This document shows positions 19,527 to 27,932 of a stretch of 64,000 nt of DNA, in pieces (the stretch's first letter is position 1; each line of letters opens with the position of its first letter). Below the pieces are notes generated by a model. That model was given only the letters and a program-made list of their open reading frames with translations. It ran no database searches and had not been told where the DNA came from. The DNA is from UBA2589 sp965223235 (GTDB lineage Bacteria > Gemmatimonadota > Gemmatimonadetes > Longimicrobiales > Gaopeijiaceae): the NCBI GenBank assembly GCA_965223235.1, contig CBDCVV010000021.1:1-64000 (forward strand), read 5' to 3'. Both the position numbers and the translations under genes were made by a program.

Positions 19527-19876
19527 CGGGCCCTCAGATTTCTCCGGGCGACTTCGAGCAGGACGGACATCCGCTCCGACTCGGCCGCGACGACCTCATG
19601 TCCCATCGCCGTGACCTGGTAGTAGGAGCGCCGCCGATCGTCGTCGGGAGCGTCGCCCGGCGGGGACGCTTCCTCGAGCAGCCCCTTGGCAAGCATCCGG
19701 TTGAGTGTCGTGTATAACGTGCCCGGTAGGATCCTCGCGCGCCCGTCGGTCTTCTCCGCGATGGACTGCATGATCCCATAGCCATGCAGCCTCTGATGGC
19801 CTAAGGCCAACAGGATATGAAGCATAGGGGCGCTGAGCGGAACCAGTTTGTCAACTTCTCCAGATGTCGCCATCAC
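19523..19876 (-). CDS. PadR-family transcriptional regulator
   Basis: This 117-residue winged-helix protein has the typical PadR core: LHILLALGHQRLHGYGIMQSI, GTLYTTLNRMLAKGLLEE, and a YYQVTAMGHEV wing. It lacks the long C-terminal coiled coil of classical PadR, as usual for the short permease-linked subgroup. The gene is the first of a two-gene operon with the permease at 16821, overlapping by four bases. An AT-rich stretch with a perfect TATAAT lies just upstream. Autoregulation at that site is likely by analogy with the family. Confidence 0.93.
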   Translation of the reverse strand: MMATSGEVDKLVPLSAPMLHILLALGHQRLHGYGIMQSIAEKTDGRARILPGTLYTTLNRMLAKGLLEEASPPGDAPDDDRRRSYYQVTAMGHEVVAAESERMSVLLEVARRNLRAR

Positions 19877-19920
19877 ATACCTTACAACACATTATATTTT
19901 GCGACAAGCTATTGGCTTCT
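19877..19920 (-). promoter_or_regulatory. AT-rich promoter of the PadR-permease operon
   Basis: On the minus strand a perfect -10 hexamer TATAAT (19896-19891) lies 15 bases before the PadR start, in an unusually AT-rich patch for this genome. The -35 position has no good match. Two ATGT words (one starting at 19892) lie between the -10 and the start codon and may form part of a PadR operator. That assignment is tentative. Confidence 0.45.
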
Positions 19921-20033
19921 CGCTGGCAGGGGTGGACCCCTGGGCGCGCTAGATCCGGGCCAGTGCGCCGGCACCGGTTGTCTCGACGCCGGGCCTCCTC
20001 TAGCCTCCACTCAACCCCTAACGGAGGCTTCCC

Positions 20034-21113
20034 TTGCCTGACGCACCGAGTCTGTTCGATCCCATTGACCTCGGCCCATCGACCTTGTCCAACCGGATCG
20101 CGATGGCGCCCATGACCCGCTCGCGGGCCGATGTGATGGGACGGATGCCCGAGTACGCCGCGACGTATTACGCCCAGCGAGCGACGAGCGGACTCATCAT
20201 CACGGAGGGAATCCAGCCGAGTTTCGAGGGGCAGGGCTACTGCCGTACGCCTGGCCTCCATACCGACGAGCAAGTCGCCGCGTGGAAGCGGGTGACCGAT
20301 GCCGTGCATGGGCGCGGCGGGCGCATCTTCGCCCAGATCATGCACGTCGGACGCATCACCCACCCGCTCAATCGGCAAACCGATGCCCAGCCCGTGGCGC
20401 CGTCTGCGATCGCCCCGGAGACCACACAGATGTGGACCGATCAAGAGGGAATGCAGCCCATTCCTACTCCGCGGGCTCTCGAGACCGGGGAAATCCCCTC
20501 GATCATCGAGGAGTACGTCGGCGCAGCTCGTCTGGCGATCGAGGCGGGCTTCGATGGAGTCGAGCTACACGCGGCGTCGGGGTACCTCCCCAACCAGTTC
20601 CTCGCCTCGGGTACCAACCACCGAACCGACCAGTACGGCGGCTCGGTCGAGAACCGAATCCGCCTCGTGCTCGAACTCCTGGAAGCGATGGGCAGCGCGA
20701 TCGGGGGAGGCCGAGTCGGGATGAAGATTTCGCCGGCCATGGGGTTCAACGAGTGCAAGGACGACGACCCGGTCGGCCTCTATACGACGCTGGTACAGGC
20801 TCTGAGTGGGATTCCGATGGCGTACTTGCACGTCGGCAAGTTCACGGCCGACTTCGACGTCTTTGCGACGCTGCGCCCGTTATACGACGGTGTCTTTCTG
20901 GCAGGTGGCGGACTCCGCGATGCGGGTCAGGGACAAGCACTCCTCGACCAGGGTCTCGCGGATGTGACCGTGTGGGGCACTCTCTTGCTCTCGAACCCGG
21001 ATCTCGTGCATCGGTTGCGGGAGAACGCCGGCTTCAACGAGGTGGATGCGTCGACGTTCTACACGCCGGGAGAGGCAGGGTATACGGACTACCCGGCGCT
21101 TGGCGACGGGTAG
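20034..21113 (+). CDS. Old Yellow Enzyme family flavin oxidoreductase (NemA-like)
   Basis: The 359-residue FMN-dependent ene-reductase barrel has NRIAMAPMTRSRA, the GRI-type phosphate region and the substrate motif ELHAASGYL. The start is TTG with a strong GGAGG site seven bases upstream. Members reduce activated C=C bonds of enones, maleimides or nitrate esters with NAD(P)H. The catalytic pair is normally His-x-x-Asn or His-x-x-His. Here it is H179 with Ser182, while Tyr184 is kept, so the anion-binding pair is altered. The gene is monocistronic and divergent from the PadR operon. Confidence 0.93.
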   Translation: MPDAPSLFDPIDLGPSTLSNRIAMAPMTRSRADVMGRMPEYAATYYAQRATSGLIITEGIQPSFEGQGYCRTPGLHTDEQVAAWKRVTDAVHGRGGRIFAQIMHVGRITHPLNRQTDAQPVAPSAIAPETTQMWTDQEGMQPIPTPRALETGEIPSIIEEYVGAARLAIEAGFDGVELHAASGYLPNQFLASGTNHRTDQYGGSVENRIRLVLELLEAMGSAIGGGRVGMKISPAMGFNECKDDDPVGLYTTLVQALSGIPMAYLHVGKFTADFDVFATLRPLYDGVFLAGGGLRDAGQGQALLDQGLADVTVWGTLLLSNPDLVHRLRENAGFNEVDASTFYTPGEAGYTDYPALGDG

Positions 21114-21120
21114 ATCGAGG

Positions 21121-21528
21121 CTAGTCCGAAGCTGACAAGGGGTCGAGGACTTCAAGCGCAAAGTCCACGCCGCTCTCCGCGCCCTCCACGTCGGTCGCGG
21201 TCACGCGGATGGTCGTCGTGCCCGGACCCACAGGCCTCAAGAACAACGTGCGGTTTGCGCCGGTCCCGCCAATCCCGATGTCCGTGGGAGGCAGCACGGT
21301 CGAGTCCGTAGCGGAGGCTGACAGACTCACGCCGCTCGGGTCTTCATCGACGATTTGGATCGGGATGTCGAGGCGCACACCCATGGGGGTCGACTGATCC
21401 GGAATGGACAGAAGTCGGGGCGCGACGTTGGAGTCCACCCCGACGTTAGGCGCAGCGGGATCGGACCCGCTGCAGGCTCCGGTGGAGGCGACGAAGACAG
21501 CGAGGAGGAAAGACGAGAAGCGAGACAT
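21121..21528 (-). CDS. Small lipoprotein with Ig/cadherin-like fold
   Basis: The start is ATG 21528, which gives a signal peptide ending in a lipobox (TGAC) and a 135-residue protein. The earlier in-frame start adds 128 residues of shadow. After a short GSDPAAPN linker the sequence is beta-rich: APRLLSIPDQSTPMGVRLDIP, then VSASATDST-like strands and TTTIRVTATDVEGAES. This resembles a single cadherin-like or Ig-like repeat. The likely place is the outer membrane or cell surface. It is convergent with the Old Yellow Enzyme gene seven bases away, and divergent from the M15 peptidase gene. Confidence 0.7.
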   Translation of the reverse strand: MSRFSSFLLAVFVASTGACSGSDPAAPNVGVDSNVAPRLLSIPDQSTPMGVRLDIPIQIVDEDPSGVSLSASATDSTVLPPTDIGIGGTGANRTLFLRPVGPGTTTIRVTATDVEGAESGVDFALEVLDPLSASD

Positions 21529-21580
21529 AGCACACGCGGGGTTGGGGATGGGTTCGATCTCTCCTGCGTGGAACGTCTCC

Positions 21581-21621
21581 TCGAGGGGCAATATCCCCCC
21601 ATCGAGCGGCACCTTGTGCCG
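21581..21621. repeat. Two adjacent hairpins between divergent genes
   Basis: One stem pairs TCGAGGGG (21581-21588) with CCCC-A-TCGA (21597-21605), with a one-base bulge. The next is a perfect CGGCAC-CTT-GTGCCG (21607-21621). They lie in the 284-base gap between the small lipoprotein and the M15 peptidase. Nothing else is seen in that gap. Confidence 0.45.
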
Positions 21622-21812
21622 AGCGAGCGAAAAGCGTGCAGACCACCGCCGCTCCCCACGAGGCGCGACTCCGCAAGAAACCAAGAGGCGCCTCGGTCGA
21701 GTGTGACCGCTCGCGGGCGGCACGAACGGTGCGTACTGTGTGGCCCGCGTTTCGGCTTCGCTCGAGTGCGCGACGTGAGCCCCGGCCCTATTCCTCCACC
21801 AAGGCAAGCGAG

Positions 21813-22736
21813 ATGAGAGAAGCGCCTCGATGGTGGATACCGTGCCTCGCAGCGTGTGGCTTCCTTGGCATTTCAAGCCTCGGCGCGGGGTCTCCTGCGC
21901 TGCCGGCAGCACCAGCCCCGACCGTCGAGGTCGCTAGTGCCGAAGTCGCGCAAAGCACCCTCGATCCGAGGGAGTCGGCCCTACGCGCCGACATAAGAGT
22001 CCGGGCCTTCCAGCGTGCCTACGGCACCCTGATCGACTCGGTGACCTACCGAGACGATGACCTCGTCTTTTCGATGGCCGGCGAAGAGATCCACTTCCAG
22101 GACGGACGGCTTCTGGCCGAGGAGCGCCTAGAGAGGCGCGAACGTTGTGACCCGATCTTCTACCACTATCCGCTAGAGATGCCGCAGGAGCCGCCCCCGC
22201 TCCCCGAGGGGCCCACGCGGCTCTGTACCGACGTTCAAGATGCGTTGTGGGGGCGCACCGAGTCCGATCTCAGGGCGCGCGGGCGCACGATCGACTTTGT
22301 CGAGCGACGGGTATTCGTGAACGACGTGGTAGCGAACGCTCTCGAGCGGGTGGAGCGGGAGCTGTACGCGATCGCCGCGACCGACCGGGCCGTCGCCGCG
22401 TGGATCGAGGAGGTTCAGGTCGCGTACTCCTTCATCGATCGAGGCATTGCCGGGACAGCGACTCGGAGCCAACACGCTTGGGGTCTCGCGGTCGATCTCG
22501 TTCCCCACTCCTACGACGGCCGCGAAGCCTACTGGCGTTGGAGCCGCGTTTGGAGCCGCCAGTGGCACGAAATCCCTATGGACGAACGGTGGAGTCCGCC
22601 GTCACGCGTCGTGGAGACATTCGAACGGCACGGCTTCTTGTGGGGTGGGAAGTGGGCGCACTTCGACAATATCCACTTCGAGTACCGACCCGAGATTCTG
22701 GAGTACAATCGGTTGCTCGAGGTAGCGGCGCAGTAG
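21813..22736 (+). CDS. M15-type D,D-carboxypeptidase/peptidase, exported
   Basis: The start at ATG 21813 gives a signal peptide (IPCLAACGFLGISSLGAG) and a 307-residue protein; the longer frame runs antisense through the neighbouring leader. The C-terminal third carries the zinc-peptidase signature of the VanY/M15 group: SQHAWGLAVDLVP near residues 219-231 supplies H221 and D228, and HFDNIHFEY near 285 the final His. Such enzymes trim D-Ala from peptidoglycan stems. The N-terminal half (about 150 residues) has no assigned domain. It is followed 54 bases later by the lipoprotein amidohydrolase on the same strand, possibly as an operon. Confidence 0.83.
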   Translation: MREAPRWWIPCLAACGFLGISSLGAGSPALPAAPAPTVEVASAEVAQSTLDPRESALRADIRVRAFQRAYGTLIDSVTYRDDDLVFSMAGEEIHFQDGRLLAEERLERRERCDPIFYHYPLEMPQEPPPLPEGPTRLCTDVQDALWGRTESDLRARGRTIDFVERRVFVNDVVANALERVERELYAIAATDRAVAAWIEEVQVAYSFIDRGIAGTATRSQHAWGLAVDLVPHSYDGREAYWRWSRVWSRQWHEIPMDERWSPPSRVVETFERHGFLWGGKWAHFDNIHFEYRPEILEYNRLLEVAAQ

Positions 22737-22790
22737 GAACGCAGGCCGGCCGCAATTTGCCCCACACCGTGTGAGCCGTACGATGGGCTC

Positions 22791-24839
22791 ATGCAATCGA
22801 AGCCGAACGAATCGACCCACCGCCGGCGTCCGTACCTGACGCTCGCGCTCGCACTCTCCGCGTGCACTCCCGCGGCTTCCCCATGGGAGAACGTGAGCGA
22901 GGAAGGTTCCTTCCTCCTCTACCGACGACAGTCGCTGATCGGGGAAGAGACCTTCACGATCAGCTCCGATCGAGACGCGGTCGTGGTCCGATCCCTCCAA
23001 GGCGAGAACGAACGTGGCCGTATCCGCGGTGTGGAAGCCGAGCTCCGGCTGGACACCGACCTCAACCCGCTGTCGTACCGAAGCCTGCGCATCGCGGACG
23101 GCGATACGACCAACGTGATGGAGGTGTCGATCACCGAGGGTGAGGTGACGGTGCGCGAGAAGGAGTTCGACCGCGTGGCCGTCCCCCGCCCCGACGACTT
23201 CTTCCCGGTTCACAGCAATATCCCCACCGCGGTCGAGGCGATGCTGTATCACCACTATCTCGCTCGAGGAGCCGATGCCGTACCGACGCTCCCACGCGGT
23301 GAGGTGGTGATGACGTATCGTCAAACTGACCAGGTCGTGATCGGGGGTACGCCGATCACACTCGATCGCTATGTGGTGGAGGGGATCAACTGGGGCCTCC
23401 GCACGATCTGGTTGAACGAGGACCTCGACCTCGTCGCACACGTGCAAGCCAATACGCAGTTCCGCGAGGCAATCCGGAGCGGGTACGAAGAAGCCCTCCC
23501 CCACTTCATCGCCGGCCACGTCGAAGAGCAGATGCGGACCCTGGCCGAGTACACGGAAGCCCTTCGTCAGCCGTCGACTGCCGTGACGGCGCTCGTCGGA
23601 GCTGACGTGGTCACGGGCTTACGCGAAGGCACCGACACCGACCAGACCGTTCTCGTCGAAGAGGGTCGCATCCGAGCCATCGGGCCGAGGGCCGACGTCG
23701 AGATCCCGGAGGGCGCCGCAGTGGTCGATGTCTCGGGCAAGACACTGATCGCTGGCCTTTGGGACATGCACGCCCACGCCAATCAGGTGGAGTGGGCGCC
23801 GACGTATCTAGCGGGCGGAGTCACCACGATCCGCGATCTCGGGAACGAGTTGGAGTTCGCGACGGCGTTTCGCGACGCCGTAGCGTCGGGGGTCGCGATG
23901 GGTCCCGACATCCTGCTTGCGGGGATGACCGATGGAGCAGGAATCACCGGAAATGGAGTGATTCGAGCCAGGGACGCCGAGGAAGCCCGAGAGGTCGTGC
24001 GGCGCTATCACGACGAAGGCTACCGCCAAGTGAAGATCTACACCGCGATCGAGCCCGACGTGCTGGCGGTGCTCACCGAGGAGGCCCACGCACTCGGGAT
24101 GAGCGTAACCGGCCACGTTCCGCGGGCGGTCGGCAACACGATGGCTGCCCTCGAGCTGGGCATGGATCAGCTCAACCACCGAGGCTTGTTTCTCTCTGTG
24201 CTCTTCCCCGACGAGAACGTCTCGGACCTGGGACGGATGTATTTGTTCGATCGGGAGATCGGCCCGGACCGCATTCGCCGCGCCGCCCGAACACTCCTCG
24301 ATCACGGAACGACGCTCGACCCGACGATTTCCCTCGACATGTTGAGGAACCTTCCTCGGGGCACCCCACTCGAGACGGTCGAGCCTGACGTTGGCCGAAT
24401 CGCATACGAGCTCTGGGAGGGCAAACGGTTTCTCCCCGGAGTCGATACGACCCAAGCAGAACTGATGGCGGAGGACGTACGAGTCGCGATGGAGGTACTC
24501 GGTGCCTTCCACGAGGAGGGAGTCCCGATCGTCGCGGGGACCGACAACGGCGTCCCGCTGTTCAACCTCTACATGGAGATCGAGGCGTACCACGACCTGG
24601 CCGGCATGTCACCGCTCGATGCACTCCGGAGTGCGACGATAGTCCCGGCTCGTGCGATGGGCCTCGACGCGGAAACGGGCACTCTCGAAGTAGGAAAGCA
24701 GGCCGACATCGCGATCCTCGACCGAAATCCGCTCCGCGACATCCGGAATCTTCGCAGTATATCAGCGGTGATGACGAACGGGGTCTACTTCGAGAGCGAG
24801 CCACTTTGGATCGCGGCCGACTTCTTGTCTAGTCGCTGA
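22791..24839 (+). CDS. Lipoprotein amidohydrolase with N-terminal beta domain
   Basis: The 682-residue protein starts with a lipobox (LSAC). Residues 30-250 are beta-rich, with FLLYRRQSLIGEETFTI, resembling DUF6134-like beta-barrel domains. From about residue 265 runs an amidohydrolase: the metal motif DMHAHAN near 325, later histidines in VTGHVPRAV and NHRG, and GTDNG near residue 584. The C-terminus closes the composite beta-domain (LEVGKQADIAILDRNPL). Members act on peptides, imides or ureas, and the substrate here is unknown. It is probably periplasmic or surface anchored. The fusion of the two halves is found in related bacteria. Confidence 0.85.
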   Translation: MQSKPNESTHRRRPYLTLALALSACTPAASPWENVSEEGSFLLYRRQSLIGEETFTISSDRDAVVVRSLQGENERGRIRGVEAELRLDTDLNPLSYRSLRIADGDTTNVMEVSITEGEVTVREKEFDRVAVPRPDDFFPVHSNIPTAVEAMLYHHYLARGADAVPTLPRGEVVMTYRQTDQVVIGGTPITLDRYVVEGINWGLRTIWLNEDLDLVAHVQANTQFREAIRSGYEEALPHFIAGHVEEQMRTLAEYTEALRQPSTAVTALVGADVVTGLREGTDTDQTVLVEEGRIRAIGPRADVEIPEGAAVVDVSGKTLIAGLWDMHAHANQVEWAPTYLAGGVTTIRDLGNELEFATAFRDAVASGVAMGPDILLAGMTDGAGITGNGVIRARDAEEAREVVRRYHDEGYRQVKIYTAIEPDVLAVLTEEAHALGMSVTGHVPRAVGNTMAALELGMDQLNHRGLFLSVLFPDENVSDLGRMYLFDREIGPDRIRRAARTLLDHGTTLDPTISLDMLRNLPRGTPLETVEPDVGRIAYELWEGKRFLPGVDTTQAELMAEDVRVAMEVLGAFHEEGVPIVAGTDNGVPLFNLYMEIEAYHDLAGMSPLDALRSATIVPARAMGLDAETGTLEVGKQADIAILDRNPLRDIRNLRSISAVMTNGVYFESEPLWIAADFLSSR

Positions 24840-24933
24840 GTTGGCCGGGACCCAGAGTGCTCGCTAGTTGACAGACATCCGGACGGCGGATTACTTGTCG
24901 GCCCTCGTTCTCGTCCGGCACAAGGGGGCCCTC

Positions 24934-26847
24934 GTGTGCAGCCTAGACAGTCGGCTTCCTCGGCGGAGGCGTTTTCCGTTCTCGCGCCGGCCGGCAGCGC
25001 CGGATCGCTCGCTGCTCTGCGCGCTGCTCATGGTCGCACACCCGATGGCATCGGCTGGACAGCGGCCACAGACGTGTGAGCCGCGACTCGACGTCGACCT
25101 GGACGAACTGGTCCACGAATTTGCTCCCACGGTCCGCTTTGCCCCAGAAGAACGCTTCTTCCCCACGCTGCCTCTGCTGACCGCCCTCGACCTGCAGGAC
25201 CGGGGAGGCGAGCGCGGAGTCATTGATCCCGACGACATTGTCGGCCTCACCGCAAGCGGCGGAGTGGACTGGCGAGAAATGGCCGAGACCCTCGCCCAGT
25301 CCGACGACCCGAAGGGTCGTAGCGTGGTCTCCTACAGGGCACACGAGTTGGTCCCAGCGGAGGTCCAGCGACTCGAGGCGGTCGTGAAGAGCTACTCTCA
25401 GCTCAGACGCGTGCCGGTTCGACTGTTTGGGAACGGGAGCTGTCTGGAAGGGGCTCGCTGGGTCGTCGTCGAATACTACCTGCAATACCTGGACGATCGG
25501 GGACTCACGGGGCACCCGGAGGACATCGAGTTCGCCTTTGTCTTTCTCCCGCTGATCGAGGATCCACCTGCGATCGTAGTGGGCGGAGCCCACTCGAGCA
25601 GAGACGCAAATAACGTCGCCATCATGGCTCCGGAGGAGCTGATGGGGGTTGAACGGATCAACCTATTGGTCGAGTTGGGTGGGCATGCCACGGCACCGGA
25701 TCGGCGCCCCTTCGGTCACTATACCGCTGGGTACGATACGAATTGGTTTCCGAAAGAGGCATGGGGTATCCGGGATATCGTCAGCAGCGCCGGCCTTGGC
25801 TTCATGGGTGGACACCGAAGGGGCCAGTTTATCGAACGCGTCGACGGGGTGACACCGGTACTCCGCATCCGCCCACGCCACGATGCGTGTCGCAACTCTG
25901 AGCGATGCTCCAACGCCGGCCCCTACGACCTGGTTCCCGTGTCGGTGCTCGTCTTGGTTGATTCCATTCTAGACGACGAGCTGTCGACGGCGGACGATGT
26001 CGAGAGTGCCCTGGACTCGCTCTCGGCGTTTCTCCCATGGGCGACGGCACCCGATCTAACCACCAACGCGAACCTTCTTCCCCGCCTTCGCCTGGTGAAT
26101 CGCAACGCCCGTAGAATCGCAGAGCACACGCATTACAAACGCGGGCCAACCGCCATCTTCAAGCGGCACGTCTTCCCTCGAAGGCTATTCCTGGATGGCG
26201 GCACGGTGACAGCCGGATGGGCGCACGCAGGAGGGGAGTACTCGGGTCACTTCGGTACCAGCTTGGACGTGACGCAAGCGTTGCTGGGGGTCGTCTCAGT
26301 CCCTGGGGAGTTGGAGATCACCACCGGACTCGACAATAGAGTCGGTCGCGGTCCAGATCTCGGTTGGTCTGGTCGGGTGATCTATCAACAGAGGCACGTG
26401 CCATGGCTTACCTGGTTCGCCGGGGTGGAGTACCGACACTACGATCGTCTGGCTCGGTATCCGGGTTATCGGTACACCATTCAGGACGGTCCCTTGGGTG
26501 ACGCATCGATCTGGACCGATTCCGTCTATGTGGTTCGCAACCGCACCGGCCGGGGGACATGGATGCCCAGAGGAGATGTGGACAACCGCTGGTCGGGGTT
26601 GGTAGGAGCCACCATCACGCCCTTCCACTTCGTGATGCCGGATTTCGCGAGGCGCGTCCTGTGGTTAGAAGCAGCCTACGCGCGGGCACGGGTGGGCGCT
26701 GACATCAGCGCAGACCTAACGAACAGTCGATTCTTTTTCGAACCCGGCTTGGGGCTGGACTTGGTTGGGGGCGTTTCGAGTAGTTTGATCACCGTCTACC
26801 TAGCCGTGATCGCTGCGTTCGGGTTAGTGAGTGGGGCACCGTTGTAG
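24934..26847 (+). CDS. Secreted Vps62-like protein with C-terminal beta region
   Basis: I chose GTG 24934, behind AAGGGGG. It gives a basic N-terminus and a hydrophobic stretch ending ASAGQ. An upstream TTG is possible. The mature protein opens with VHEFAPTVRFAPEERFFP and later VEYYLQYLDDRG and DIEFAFVFL, a pattern I associate with Vps62-type domains. A helical stretch and a beta-rich C-terminus with aromatic-alternating strands follow, possibly a small outer-membrane barrel. Total is about 637 residues. Function is unknown. It is transcribed alone and is convergent with the DUF2911 gene. Confidence 0.55.
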   Translation: MCSLDSRLPRRRRFPFSRRPAAPDRSLLCALLMVAHPMASAGQRPQTCEPRLDVDLDELVHEFAPTVRFAPEERFFPTLPLLTALDLQDRGGERGVIDPDDIVGLTASGGVDWREMAETLAQSDDPKGRSVVSYRAHELVPAEVQRLEAVVKSYSQLRRVPVRLFGNGSCLEGARWVVVEYYLQYLDDRGLTGHPEDIEFAFVFLPLIEDPPAIVVGGAHSSRDANNVAIMAPEELMGVERINLLVELGGHATAPDRRPFGHYTAGYDTNWFPKEAWGIRDIVSSAGLGFMGGHRRGQFIERVDGVTPVLRIRPRHDACRNSERCSNAGPYDLVPVSVLVLVDSILDDELSTADDVESALDSLSAFLPWATAPDLTTNANLLPRLRLVNRNARRIAEHTHYKRGPTAIFKRHVFPRRLFLDGGTVTAGWAHAGGEYSGHFGTSLDVTQALLGVVSVPGELEITTGLDNRVGRGPDLGWSGRVIYQQRHVPWLTWFAGVEYRHYDRLARYPGYRYTIQDGPLGDASIWTDSVYVVRNRTGRGTWMPRGDVDNRWSGLVGATITPFHFVMPDFARRVLWLEAAYARARVGADISADLTNSRFFFEPGLGLDLVGGVSSSLITVYLAVIAAFGLVSGAPL

Positions 26848-26881
26848 AGGTAGGGCGTCTCGTGCGAACCGCGTCGAAAGG

Positions 26882-27898
26882 CTACCCCCCCGGCCGGACT
26901 CCCCTGCCCTGGATCTCGTCTCTCGCATCCCGGATCGTAAACGAGATCGCCCTTCCTTCGTCGTCGAAGTCGAACTCGGCAATGGGCGCGAACCGCGGAT
27001 GGACGGCCGACACTTCTCCACCGAATGTCCCCGCGACTGCAAACGCACCGGCACCTCTGGGGAGCAGTGCCTGCCCATAGATGACGACCGGGACCTCCCC
27101 ATCCGCCGAGTAAAATGCCGCCTCGGCGTCTTCGGTCAGTCGATCGACGAAGTGCACCAACCCGGAATCTTCGTCGTACTCGATGCGGATCGGTCGTGGG
27201 CGCGGGGCCGACATCAGGACCTCTAGATAACGGACCGTGGGGTCGTCCGGATTGCGACTCCGAATTCGTTCGATCTGCGCGTCGGTGGGCAGCGACGGGC
27301 TGTCGTCGTACATCCAATCACCGACGAGCGGTTGGGCTTCCTCTGCCGGAGTCTCCAAGACGATGCCTGGGTCGACTTCGAGAGGAATCGTGACCCGATC
27401 GCGCCCCCAATGCATGACGAGATCGGCTCCATCGATTTGGATGCGGTCGAGATCCCACTCCAGGGACTCTTGGAGGTCGCCGCTCCGCGCTCGTTCGACA
27501 CCGACGTGAAGCACCGCCTCCTCGATAGGGGGGTGGGCACTGTGCGGGAGCGCGGTGTCAGCATGGAGGGCCAGCCGCCAAGGCTCCGACTCCAAGACGC
27601 GCAGCCAGACACTATATCGACCGGCCGGGACGTCGGCTCCTCCAAGCACGACATCCTTCGAGAAGCGGATCGTGGTCGCCATGTTCGCGCCCGGAGTCCA
27701 CACCTCACCCCACGGAATCTGGCGTCCGAAGATGACTTCACGTCCCCGAAGAGACGGCCGGGACCAGGCGATCTCGATCTCGGTCCCGGAGATGATTTGC
27801 GTGAAGGTGGCGCGCTCGCTCGCAGCCTGCGCTATCCCGGAACCCGGAAGAGTCAACAGGGTCAGGGCCGCAGCCCATAAGAGTCGGAGACGGTTCAT
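26882..27898 (-). CDS. Secreted DUF2911 family protein
   Basis: The start at ATG 27898 gives a signal peptide ending in IAQA and a 338-residue product. Residues 25-170 match the DUF2911 pattern: IEIAWSRPSLRGREVIFG, VWTPGANMATTIRFSKDV, VPAGRYSVWL and LEWDLDRI. The remainder, with FAPIAEFDFDDEGRAISFTI, looks like the beta-sandwich that often follows. Known members are secreted, and their biochemical activity is not established. It lies directly downstream of the Tat-exported deacetylase gene (34-base gap), probably in one operon. Confidence 0.85.
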   Translation of the reverse strand: MNRLRLLWAAALTLLTLPGSGIAQAASERATFTQIISGTEIEIAWSRPSLRGREVIFGRQIPWGEVWTPGANMATTIRFSKDVVLGGADVPAGRYSVWLRVLESEPWRLALHADTALPHSAHPPIEEAVLHVGVERARSGDLQESLEWDLDRIQIDGADLVMHWGRDRVTIPLEVDPGIVLETPAEEAQPLVGDWMYDDSPSLPTDAQIERIRSRNPDDPTVRYLEVLMSAPRPRPIRIEYDEDSGLVHFVDRLTEDAEAAFYSADGEVPVVIYGQALLPRGAGAFAVAGTFGGEVSAVHPRFAPIAEFDFDDEGRAISFTIRDARDEIQGRGVRPGG

Positions 27899-27932
27899 GA
27901 GCTGCCAAGGCGAGAGGGACGTCCGGGGTGCG

